Source: JALORV01 sp963703945 | Lineage (GTDB): Bacteria; Pseudomonadota; Gammaproteobacteria; Burkholderiales; Burkholderiaceae_F | Length of the DNA: 64,000 bases | Assembly: GCA_963703945.1 (NCBI GenBank) | Contig: CAVPGM010000010.1 | Coordinates: forward strand, 147,237 to 211,236 | Reading direction: 5' to 3' | Shown here: piece by piece, positions 24,409 through 33,199 of the stretch | How positions within the stretch are numbered: position 1 is the stretch's first letter | Layout: each line of letters begins with the position of its first letter | Notes under the pieces: model-generated | Seen by the model: the letters and a program-made list of their open reading frames with translations, nothing else | Database searches by the model: none | What the model was told of the DNA's origin: nothing | Made by a program: the position numbers and the translations under genes

Positions 24409-25927
24409 GTGAGTGACCGTCTCCACACCGCGGTGCCTGGATCCAGCACGCGGCGCCAATGGCTCGTCGCGGCCGCGTGGGCCGGGCTCGCCGTGACAGG
24501 CACGGCGTTTGCGCAACCCGTCACCCCTGCGCCCGAGGACGCCGTTGCGACGCCGCCGGGCGACGCCGCAGGTACCCCGGCGACCGCCAGCGCGACCGAC
24601 GCCTACACGAGCTTCCGCACCGAGTTCGACGCGGGACGGTACGCGGAAGCTGTGCCGCATGCCGGGCGCGTGCTCGAACTCGCCAAGGCGCAGGCCACCA
24701 CGCCAACGGCCGAAGAGGTGCAGGTTGCGCTGATGAACCTCGGCATGGTGCAGAACCTGTCCGCTGACTACGTCGGTGCCGAGTCCACGTACCTGCAGGT
24801 GATCCAGCTCATCGAGAGTTCGGGCCGTCCGCAGCAGGATCGGCTCGCGCGAGCTTACGCCGGTCTCGCTTCGGCCTATCACGACGGCAAGCGGCATGAC
24901 CTCGCGGTGAAGAGCTTCGACCAGGCGATCGCCCTCAGGCGCCGGCACGAAGGGCTGCTCACGGCGCAACAGGTGCCGTTGATCGAGAAGTACATCGATT
25001 CCCTGACCGAGCTCGGCCGGTACCCGGAGGCGTTGAAGGCGCAGAAATACCTGCTGCGGATCGCGACGCGCCAGCATGGCGCGGACAGCCCGCAGCTCGC
25101 CCCGACCCTGGAAGAGATCGGGCGCTGGTACGCGAGCATCGGCGCGTACGACCAGTCGCGACGCACGCTGCGGCAGGCGATCGAGATCGTGGAAGCCGCC
25201 GCAGGGCCGAATTCGCCGCTCCTCGTGGGGCCATTGCTTGCGATCGCCGCCTGCAATCGCCGGCAACTGCTCGATCCGGCGGCGCAGCCGCTGGCATCCC
25301 CCGACGAACAACGCGAAGCCCTGTTTCACGATCCGGCGGCAATGCTGGTGCCGATGCAGGTCTCGCCCGCGTCGCTGGCGAGCGAAGGCGAACGGGCCCT
25401 GCTGCGAGCGGCGCAGATCGTCGACCAGGCCGCGGAGCCATCGCCCGTGGCGGTGCTGAACGTGCGGACCCAGGTCGGCGACTGGTACCAGGTGCGCAAC
25501 CAGCCGGATCGCGCCCTGCGGTCATTACCGGCAGGCGTGGCAGGCAGCCGCGCGCGTGACCGACAAACTCGATGGCAAGAGCTACACCGAAGCGATCTTC
25601 GGCCAGCCCGTCCTGCTGCACATGTTCCGGCCCGACGGCTGGAACCGGTACCCGAAGCGCCCACCCACGGAGGTCGAGGTGCGCAACGTCGTCGTCGAGT
25701 TCACGGTCAGCGCGCAGGGCCGCGTCGAGGACGCCGAAGGTGCATCGACGACTCGGGCGACGAAAGGCGCGGCGAAAAGACAGCCGGCGCGCTGCAGGAG
25801 CACGGCGCGCTACCGCCCACGCCTCGAGAACGGCGAACCGGTCGCAACCCCGGGCGTGCAGTTCAGCCAGCCGTGGATCCTGCTGTTGCCGCCTCCGGCC
25901 ACGCCGGCACCGGCCGGCCAGAACTAG
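24409..25927 (+). CDS. TPR protein with C-terminal TonB-like domain
   Basis: GTG start, then a signal peptide (RRQWLVAAAWAGLAVTGTAFA). A Pro/Ala linker is followed by about 280 residues of helical tetratricopeptide-like repeats, for example FRTEFDAGRYAEAVPHAGR, LASAYHDGKRHDLAVKSFD and LTELGRYPEALKAQKYLL. After one break near 25530 the C-terminal 120 residues read GWNRYPKRPPTEVEVRNVVV, EFTVSAQGRVEDAE and RYRPRLENGEPVATPGVQF, which matches the TonB C-terminal fold seen in periplasmic proteins. There is no N-terminal membrane anchor of the TonB type, so energy transduction is unlikely. A periplasmic scaffold role is a guess. About 500 residues. Confidence 0.75.
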
Positions 25928-25970
25928 CCTGCCCGAGCGTCCAGCCGCCCCGCGGCTGCCGCGCGGGCCG

Positions 25971-26649
25971 TCAGTTGCGCGGCGGAGGCGGCGGCAGCTC
26001 CACTTCCTGCGGCTTGCCGGTTGCACGGCCGGCAGCAGTCCGCGCGCGATCGCCTGCTCGTGGAACTCGGCGGCGAGCTTGGCGCCCGCGTCGCGCATCG
26101 CGAGCCGCGTGGCCGCGGCCAGCGCCTCGTCGCCCTTGCCCGGGAACTGGCTCGCCGGTTGCGAGCCGTACCCCGTGAACGTCCAGCTTTCGGCCAGCTC
26201 GCCCTGCGGGCGAGTAGAGTCGAATCGTGTACCGCAGGCTCGCGGCATACGTCGGCGTGCCGGAGTCGGCCGGCGTGACGAACGCGTAGTCCTCGAGGAC
26301 CGGCTCGAGCACGCCGCGGATCTCGGGATCGGTCGCCGCCGCGGCCGCGCGGTGAAGCGACCGGCACCACGCGCAGTGAACATCGCGTTCATCAGCCGCA
26401 TGAAGCCCGCGGACTGCGCCTTGCCGAGGCCGATGCTGTATTCGCCGCCGCCACCCTCGCGCTTTTCCTCGTACACCTTGTCGGTGAACTCGAGCGGCAT
26501 GTGCACGCCGACCACGACCGGAATCTTCTCGATCAGCGGCGGCGGGATGTCGGACTGGGTCTCGAACTTCGTCGGCGCGCAGGCGGCAGCGCAGCAGCGC
26601 CAGCGAGCACCGCGCTGCGGCGCGGCGTCGTCGCAGCGCGTCGCGACAT
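25971..26649 (-). CDS. Lipoprotein ending the VWA/TolQ gene cluster
   Basis: ATG at 26649 begins MSRRAATTPRRSAV. If two CpG-forming extra bases are removed the next residues become LLALLAAAC followed by APTKFETQ, a clear lipobox. The mature protein has IPPPLIEKIPVVVGVHMPLE, EKREGGGGEYSIGLGKAQS, AATDPEIRGVLEPVLEDYAF, ESWTFTGYGSQPASQFPGKG and ATRLAMRDAGAKLAAEFHEQ, then a Pro-rich end. The pattern resembles outer-membrane lipoproteins that assemble around envelope machines, but I cannot name a family. It is the last gene of the leftward cluster, 48 bases after the second VWA gene. Confidence 0.65.
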
Positions 26650-26696
26650 GCAGACAGGCTCAGGCATGCAGCGCCACAGATACACCTCAGCGCCGG

Positions 26697-27707
26697 TAGC
26701 TGGCAGGCTCGTTCAGCCCGACGAACGTGCCGCCGTTGCGCGCGCAGAGCACCCGCATCAGCGTCGCGAAACGGATGCTGGTGAACTGCGGCGCGTCCGG
26801 GCCGCACCGGGAAGCCGAGCGCGTGGATGCGGACCCGGCGCTGCCCGGTCCTGTCCTCGCGGTTGATCAGGTCGACGGCCCTCACCACCGAGTCGATCGA
26901 GGAGCCGGTGAACTCGTCGCCGAACACGTACAGGCTGATGCGTCTTGCCCGATCGCGTAGTACGTGCGGATCGCCTCGACGATGCCCTCGACCGGGCTCG
27001 AGTTGCTGAACGGGAACCAGTCGCGCAGCCGGTCGATCACCAGCTTGCGCTGCGCGGGCGTGTCGGGCAGCCAGCGGCCGCGATAGGACGGGAACATGTA
27101 GCGTGCCCTCGTCGCTCATGACCTGCCAGCCCTTCACCTGCGGGTAGGCGTCGAGCACTTCCTGCATCTTGCGCAGCATCAGCGGCCACGCGTAGTTGGC
27201 CATGCTGCCCGAGGTGTCGATGATGAAGATGATGTACTCGCTGTCGACCGGCAGGCCGCCGATCGGCGTCCTGCGGCGCGCGCCGGTACTGCGCGCCGAG
27301 CACCTTCTTCATTTCCTCGGTCAGCTCCTGCTGCGCCGAGACGAGCTGGCCCTCGAGCTTGTTCGCGACCTCGGCGTCCTGCGTCGATGGCCTGGAACTG
27401 GCCGCGGACGTCGCTCAGGTCGCCGCGCAGCCGCGCGAGCTTCTGCTTCACCTCCGACAGCTGCCGCTCGCGCGTCGGTGAGGTCGCGGTTCAGGATCTC
27501 GGTCTGTGCCGCGGATCTCGTAGCAGCTCCTGCTGCAGCTGCGAGCAGGCGCCCCTCGAGGTCCTGCGCGCGACTTCTCGAGCGCCTTCGGCTCGCCGAA
27601 CTTGCTCAGCATGAACAGCAGGATGATCGCGCCGAACGCGCAGCAGATCGTGTCGAGGAACGACATGCTGAACACTTCGAAGTCGCGCGCGCGACGCGGC
27701 GGTTCAT
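26697..27707 (-). CDS. Membrane-anchored VWA-domain protein (second copy)
   Basis: Starts MNRRVARDFEVFSMSFLD, then a transmembrane helix beginning TICCAFGAIILLFML. A long charged helical segment follows (DLTDARAA, LRGDLSDVRGQFQAID, VANKLEGQLVSAQQELTEEM). The von Willebrand A domain begins YIIFIIDTSGSMANYAWPL, with the metal-site D-x-S-x-S intact, and continues VKGWQVMSDEG, RTYYAIGQDA, ISLYVFGDEFTGSSIDSVV and RVRIHALGFP. Roughly 330 residues after correction of about eight breaks. The N-terminal 30 residues are nearly the same as those of the upstream gene, so the two are paralogues. The Asp before the helix is where TolR/ExbD/MotB proteins carry their proton-carrying Asp. Role unknown. Confidence 0.75.
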
Positions 27708-28815
27708 GGCCAGTCCTTCGCCGGGCATCAGGAACGAGCCGTTGGTGCGGCGCGCGAGCGTCCAGAACGCGCCGGCGCGGCACGGGTCGCCTTCCATCGG
27801 CATCAGGATCACGTTGACCGGCACGCCGGTCGGGATACTTGCCGAGCGCGCGCTCGAACAGCTTGAGCCGGCCGTCGCCGTCGATGGTCTTGCGCGATGC
27901 GCCGGCGGCGTCGCGCCCTGCGTCGGCAGGCCGTCGGTGATGATGAAGACGTTGTCGGGCGCCGGGCTCAGCGTGTTCATCAGCGTGAACGCGTTCTCGA
28001 GGCTGGTGCCGTCCGCGGGCACCGTGCGGCGCAGGTTCGCGACGACGTCGGTCAGCGCCTGCGCGTCGCTGCCGTCGAGCCAGCTTGCCGGCGCTGTCCG
28101 GCACCAGCGGCCACGCCTTCGTGTTGAACGCGAGCACCTGGAACTTCGACTTCGGCCGGAATCTGCGACGTCAGCCAGTCGACCGTGGCCACGGTGCGCC
28201 GCCACTTCTCCGACATGCAGCCGGCGCGTCTCCGACATGTTGCGCAGCCGGATCACGTTGACGACCGTTTCGTCGAGCATGCTCGCCGAGACGTCGACGA
28301 GGATCAGCGATGCGCTCGCCGCCGAGCTTGAGGCCGCTCAGGTACTGGCGATCGCCGGTGCCGACGAATCCCTTGACGCGATTGCCGGGCTTGCCCGGGC
28401 TCCGGCGTGCCGGCCGCGAGCCGCCGCTTGCTCTCCTCGAGCTGACTTCAGGTCCGCCTTGAGCTTCTCGATCGCCTCGCGCCGCGAGAGCGTCGTCTTG
28501 TCCGCGTCGGCGAGCTGCTCCCTCAGCCTTCTCGGTCTCCTCGAGCACGCGGTCGGACAGGCCTTCGGCGCGCTCGGCCTCGGTCGTCGTCGTCTTCAGG
28601 CTGTTGCGCAGCACGACGAGGTCGGCGTAGCCCTCCAGCACCTCTTCCTCGAGCTTGTCGACTTCGGCGCGCAGCTCGGACGTGTCGTTCTGGAACGCGC
28701 TGGCTGCCTGCCGCGTTCAGGATCATGTACAGCAGCACGATCGCGCCGAACGCGCAGCAGATCGTGTCCAGGAAGGACATGCTGAAGATGTCGAATTTCT
28801 TCTACGGCGCGCCAT
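27705..28815 (-). CDS. Membrane-anchored VWA-domain protein (first copy)
   Basis: Starts MARRRR and then, after one break, FDIFSMSFLDTICC, continuing into a transmembrane helix (CAFGAIVLLYMILN). A coiled-coil-like region follows (LRAEVDKLEEEVLEGYADLV, LKTTTTEAERAEGLSDRVL). Next comes GDRQYLSGLKLGGERILILV and the VWA metal motif DVSASM. The rest of the A domain is present: WLTSQIPAEV, FQVLAFNTKAWPLVPDS, VPADGTSLENAFTLMNTL, VFIITDGLPTQGA, VNVILMPMEGDP and FWTLARRTNGSFLMPGEG. About 360 residues with ten or so breaks. The stop appears to overlap the start of the next gene (ATGA). It is placed directly after the FHA gene and upstream of its paralogue. Confidence 0.75.
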
Positions 28816-30240
28816 GGTCCGCCACCACGCGGATCAGTTCGAGCGCAACGCCCGGTGCGCCGAGTCGCAGCACGTCGCCGACCTTGCAGCGCGACGCGGC
28901 CGCCGACGCGCTCGTCGTTGACGAACGTGCCGTAGGTGCTGTGGTCGTCGACGACGGCCTGGCCGTCGCGGCGCTCGAGCGTGCAGTGCGAACGCGACAC
29001 GCCGGCGATGCCGGCCGGCAACGGTCAGCGCACGCGCGGCCTGCGCCCACCGACCAGCCGAGCGTCAGCGGCACCGCGGTGATCGGCCAGGCGCGGCCGC
29101 GGAACAGCACGTGCGTCGGGACCGCCGTCGGCCGGCACCGCGAGTCGAGCGCGTGGTCGACGGTATCGGTCGAGCGCTGGCGCATCGGCCAGCGGCAGCC
29201 GATGCACCAGCGCGATCGCGTCCGGCCGGCCGCACGATGGCGTCGCGCGCACGCAGCGCGCCGAGCGCCGGCCGCGCCCTGCGCGCAGCTCGACGATCGA
29301 CGCAGTCGCGCAGCGCGGCGAGCCGCGCCGACCAGGCCGGGCATGCGCGGCCACGCGCGGCGAGAAGCACAGGTGCAGCGGCGAGCGCCGGGCGGGCGCG
29401 CTGCCTGCACCAGCCGCAGGACTGTCGTCGCTGAGCGCGTTCGACGGCCGCGACGAGCTGCGCGCGCGTGAGCGCGATGCGGTGCGTCGTCGCGCCGAAC
29501 TCGATCTCGGCCGCGATCTCGTCGGCCGTGCGCGAGCGCCTGCAGCCAGGCGGGCAGCAGGTCGTGCAGGCGCTGCTCGGTCGCGGCCTGGTGCAGCGGA
29601 TCGAACCGCGTCTCGCGCACGAACGCCGGTCGCGATCGCTCGTCGGCCACGCCTGCCGCGAAGGCAAGCACGCCCGCGCCGCGGCAGCAACTCGTAGCGC
29701 GTCCGGCGCAACGTGCCTTCGGCGCGTGACGTCTCGAGCAGCGTCGCCGACGCCTGGTGCAGTTGCAGGTCGAGGTGCAGCAGTGCAGGCGCCGGCGCGA
29801 CCGTGCGCGCAGGCGGCGAGCCCGGCATCGACGAGGCCGCGCACCGACGACGCCGCATTCGTTCGCGATGCCGACCAGCAGGCCGAGTTGCTCGCGCGTG
29901 TAGCCGGGCGGCACCGCGAGCAGCAACTCGTCCGCGCCGTGCGCGCGCCGCCGTGAGCAGCGCACGACGAGGTGCGCATGCGCGAGATCGGCCGCGCGTC
30001 GCGATGCCGCGGCGCCGACCACGGCAACGGCATCGAGGCTCGAGCTCGTGCCAGAAGCGGTTCTGCGCATGCAGCGGCGCGATGCGGTAGCGCCGCACGG
30101 CGTCGCCACCCACGTGGACGCGGCCCTCGTGCAGCACGGCGAGTCCCGGGCTCTTCGCCGACGAGCACGGCGGCGCCGTCGTCGCCCGTTCGCGCGAGCA
30201 GCAGACCGGCATCGTTCAGTTCGACCGCGAGCAGGCTCAT
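28803..30240 (-). CDS. Actin-like ATPase-fold protein with C-terminal FHA domain
   Basis: The start MSLLAVELNDAGLLLARTGD resembles the first phosphate-binding strand of actin/Hsp70-like proteins. Further parts (LLLAVPPGYTREQLGLLVGI, ANECGVV, GLVDAGLAA, LLHLDLQLHQASATLL) fit the second half of that fold. The C-terminal 100 residues form a forkhead-associated domain (SVGAGRAL, GIAGVSRSHCTLERRDGQAV, DDHSTYGTFVNDERVGG, GDVLRLGAPGVALELIRVV). FHA domains bind phosphothreonine, which suggests regulation by a Ser/Thr kinase, but none is encoded here. About 480 residues with a dozen frame breaks, so only the FHA part is highly certain. The start lies within the end of the TolQ-like gene. Confidence 0.7.
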
Positions 30241-31054
30241 CGCGCGGTCCGCTCACCTGCACCATCATCTGGCGCACGACGTTCTCGTCGAGGTACGCCT
30301 CGGTGTCGAGCACCGCGCGCTCCTGGCGCAGCTGGATCTGGTGCAGCATGAACATCACGAGGATGCTCAGCCCCAGCGCGACCAGCGTCGAATTGAAGGC
30401 GATGCCGAGGCCGGCGACCACGCCCGACACGTCGCCCTCGACCGCCTTGTGCGCCTGCTGCAGCGCTTCGCCGATGCCGCGCACGGTGCCGATGAAGCCG
30501 ATCGCGGGGATCGCCCACGCGACGTAGCGCACCATCGACAGTTCCGAGTCGAGCCGGTCGAACTCGAGTTCGCACGCGTCGTGGATCGCCGACGAAACGT
30601 CCTGGATGTTGCGCGTGGCGCCGAAGCGGTGCAGGCCGCTCAGCAGCGCGCGCGGCAGCAGTTCGCCGCGCATGTCGTCGGGCAGCGCCTCGACCTGCCG
30701 CGCGTAGTCGCGCGAGTCCTCGGGCAGGATCTTCATGCCCTCCGGCAGCCGCAGCAGGTCCGCTGCCGAGCAGGCTGCTGGCCGCGCCGCAGCGAGAACC
30801 CCTTGTAGCCCATGATCGCCACGGCCCAGAGCGCGAGGATGAAGCACACCTCCTGCTCGTAGTCCTTGATGATGATGTAGAAGTTGCGCGCCGGGACGTA
30901 GTTCGGGTCCTTTGCCATCTGCGCCGCGTCGCTGCGCGGCAACCGCCGCGGCCCGCGGCCGCACGACGGTGGCGTAGACGCCCTGCACGATGATCACGAT
31001 GACGATCAGCGAAAAGACCTCGAACATGAACTCGCTGGTCTTGAATTTCTTCAT
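30237..31054 (-). CDS. MotA/TolQ/ExbB family proton-channel protein
   Basis: Starts MKKFKTSEFMFEVFSLIVIV. A first transmembrane helix (IVIVIIVQGVYATVV), a long soluble stretch with YVPARNFYIIIKDYEQEVCF, and a second helix (ILALWAVAIMGYKGF) follow. After a cytoplasmic loop (IQDVSSAIHDACELEFDRLD) comes the conserved TolQ/ExbB core: VRYVAWAIPAIGFIGTVRGI, AGLGIAFNSTLVALGLSIL. Such proteins form the pentameric ring that uses the proton-motive force to move a partner protein. No ExbD/TolR gene is present; the two VWA proteins downstream have a similarly placed N-terminal helix with an Asp. About 270 residues with four breaks. Family assignment is good. Confidence 0.82.
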
Positions 31055-31076
31055 GGTGCGCTCGGGTGCCTGTAGG

Positions 31077-31398
31077 TCAGATGTCGACGGGAAAGGCGAC
31101 GTCGAAGTCGGGGCGGACTTTCTCGGTCGGCTCGAAACGCTGCGGCGAACCCTTCGCCGCAACGGGCTTGCGCCGCCGGCGCTTCGTCGCCCGCGCTTTG
31201 CCGCCGCGGCCTCGGCGTCGTCACCGCCGGCTTGCGCGTCGCGGCAGCGGCTTCCGTTGCCGCCGGCTCCGCCGGCGCAGGTGTCGACGCCGGCAGGTTC
31301 TGCTGCGCGAACGCGAGGCCGGCGGCGAGGATCGCCAGGCCGATGCAGCGGCGCGAGCGACATCGGGCAGTGGAGCGTAGTTCTCTTCTATTCCGCAT
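31077..31398 (-). CDS. Small exported Ala/Pro-rich protein
   Basis: Starts MRNRRELRSTARCRSRRCIG, then a hydrophobic segment ending LAILAAGLAFAQQ, which reads as a signal peptide. The mature part is low complexity (NLPASTPAPAEPAATEAAA, KPVAAKGSPQRFEPTEKVRP) and, after frame correction, ends DFDVAFPVDI. About 105 residues. The start overlaps the end of the upstream formylglycine-enzyme-like gene by 11 bases, and it precedes the TolQ-like gene by 22 bases, so it belongs to the cluster. No family recognised. Confidence 0.55.
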
Positions 31399-32503
31399 AG
31401 CGTGCGATCCGGAAGCCGACGTCGTCGCGCCGGCCGTCGCCTGAATCCCGGTAGGCGGCCCGCAGTTCCGTCACGGTGGCGTGACGCCAGCTCGAGCCGC
31501 GGATGACGTGCATGTTGCCCGGCGCGGCGCGACAGCGGATCGACGGCCACCGCGCTGCTCGCAGGTTGCACCGTGTAGAGGTCCGTCGTCCATTCGGCGA
31601 CGTTGCCGCCGAGGTCGAAGAACCCGAGCGGGTTCGCCGCGAACGAGCCCGACGGGCGCCGTGGCCGCGTAGCCGTCGTCGAGGTCTGCGAGGATCGTCT
31701 GCAGCAGCGGCTGCGCCCGGCGGTCGCCGAAGTTGCCCGCGCCCGCCGGCACCGGCAGCGCGTCGCCCCACGGATACTTCCGCAGCGAGCCGTCGCGATT
31801 CGCGCGTGCCGCCCATTCCCATTCGGCTTCGGTCGGCAGCCGATAGCCGGTCGTGGCGGGCTGCACCAGGCACCAGCTCGCCGCCCTGCGACTGGTAGGC
31901 CGGCGGCAGGCCGTCCTGCTGGCTCAGCCAGTTGCAGTACTCGGCCGCGTCCTGCCAGCGTCACGTTGACGACGGGCTGGCGTTCGAGCTCGAGCGTGTT
32001 CTGCCCGACGAACCCGGAGCGGTGCTGCGGCGCGGAACTGCTTGAATTCACCGTTCGTGACTTCGCGCGTCGCGAGGTAGAAGCGCCGCCGCAGCTCGAC
32101 CGCGCGCTGCGATTCATTGGCGCGACGACCGGATTCGCGGCGCGGACTGCCCATCGTGAAGCTCGCCGGGCCCGAGCAGTCGCAACTCGGCACCGGACTT
32201 GGTGCGGATCGTCGGCGTGACGGCTTGCGACGTCGCGGCGGTCGCGCCTTCGCCGCTCGCTGCGCCTGCGGCGGCTGCACCGCCCGCTGCTGCGGCAACC
32301 GCGACCGGCGGCGCGTCGGTCGTGCCCGCCCCGCTTCGAGCCGCACGTTCAGGACCTGCGGCAGGCCGGGGCGCGGCGTGACCGTCGTTCGATAGGGGCG
32401 GAATCCTGCGAGGCGCACTTCGATGTCGGTGCGCGCGGCTGGCAGCTTGATGGCCTGCCCGGACTTGCCGACCGCACGGCCGTTGGCGAACACTTCGGCG
32501 GAT
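31388..32503 (-). CDS. PEGA and formylglycine-generating-enzyme-like (SUMF1) domain protein, 5' truncated
   Basis: The N-terminal part visible is a PEGA domain (AEVFANGRAVGKSGQ, ARTDIEVRLAGFRPYRTTVT), usually found in surface proteins. An Ala/Pro linker follows. Then comes a FGE-sulfatase fold domain: GSPRRESGRRANESQRAVEL, RRFYLATREVTNGEFKQF, GFVGQNTLELERQPVVNVTL, YRLPTEAEWEWAARANRDGS and NPLGFFDLGGNVAEWTTDLY, ending GSSWRHATVTELRAAYRDSG and GFRIARYAE. In many bacteria this fold is a non-catalytic binding domain. Several breaks occur. The reading frame is cut at about 32,503 where the sequence changes to phasin, so the true N-terminus is missing. It is the first visible gene of the leftward cluster. 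Confidence 0.78.
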
Positions 32504-32510
32504 GTGGCTT
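32498..32510. other. Abrupt junction between two unrelated sequences
   Basis: Leftward of here the minus strand encodes the PEGA domain (read back to about SAEVFANG). Rightward, the plus strand encodes phasin from about GFETAGRSF. Both genes lose their 5' ends at this point and are arranged head to head. Base composition, frameshift density and the apparent taxonomic affinity of the genes change here. I interpret it as a chimeric join. Confidence 0.7.
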
Positions 32511-32793
32511 TGAGACAGCAGGCCGCTCCTTCAGTGAAGTCAATCGCGGCTTCCAGGCCATCGCTGCCGAAATGACTGCGTATTCCAAGAAAGCCTTCGA
32601 CGAGGCCATTCGCACTTGGGAGCAGCTCATTGGCGTGAGGTCACTTGAGCAAGCGGTCCAAATCCAGGCTGACTACGTTAAGAAAGCCTACGAGAACCAC
32701 ATGGCCGAATTGTCGAAGCTCCGTGAAATATGCGTTGGGACGGCGCAGGCTGCCTATAAGCCGGCCGAAGAGAATTCCAGAAAGTTCAGATAG
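32504..32793 (+). CDS. Phasin family protein, 5' truncated
   Basis: Phasins coat polyhydroxyalkanoate storage granules. The visible C-terminal 95 or so residues read FETAGRSFSEVNRGFQAIAA, EMTAYSKKAFDEAIRTWEQL, GVRSLEQAVQIQADYVKKAY and VGTAQAAYKPAEENSRKFR, a good match to the rhizobial-type phasin consensus. The frame continues upstream of the first ATG (32572) to about 32,504. That ATG is therefore internal, and the real start lies outside, lost at the junction. Intact single frame, unlike the left half. The gene points to an alphaproteobacterial source for the right half. Confidence 0.8.
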
Positions 32794-32806
32794 AGAAAGT
32801 CGTCCC

Positions 32807-33199
32807 TTGTCGAAACCAATCAAGGTCCAGATTGTCGAGAGGGCTCGCTTCTTGATTGCTGATGAACGGCATTGGTGTCGTGGCCATATCGCTCAGGATG
32901 TAAGTGGCGTTGCCGCGTCCCCAACACTCAACAGTGCAGTGAAGCGTTGCGGCTTAGGCGCATTGATTTGGGCGGCTTACCAACTTACCCACGACTTCGA
33001 TGCGGCTTACGAGCTTGGATACAAAGCCCTGCGTCCACGTTACGGTCCCGCCACACTCACTCACGTCAATGACGAGAGGGGTCACGCAGCGGTGCTTGCG
33101 CTGTTCGACGAAGTGATGTCGCCGAACCAGCTTGATGGAAACGTCCTTAGCGGTCGTCCACCTCGCCAGCAAGGAACTCTTCGTCAGCTTGTTCAATAA
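32807..33199 (+). CDS. DUF6197 family protein
   Basis: A TTG start at 32807, 13 bases after the phasin stop, gives MSKPIKVQIVERARFLIADE. The rest includes RHWCRGHIAQDVSG, AVKRCGLGALIWAAYQLTHD and LTHVNDERGHAAVLALFDEV. The pattern R-A-R-x-L-I...W-C-x-G...A-V-x-x-C-x-L-G-A-L...N-D-x-x-G-H-A-x-V-L-x-x-F-D is that of the DUF6197 proteins, small proteins of unknown function common in alphaproteobacteria. About 130 residues. An upstream start in the same frame (32645) would overlap phasin and is rejected. Confidence 0.65.
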   Translation: MSKPIKVQIVERARFLIADERHWCRGHIAQDVSGVAASPTLNSAVKRCGLGALIWAAYQLTHDFDAAYELGYKALRPRYGPATLTHVNDERGHAAVLALFDEVMSPNQLDGNVLSGRPPRQQGTLRQLVQ

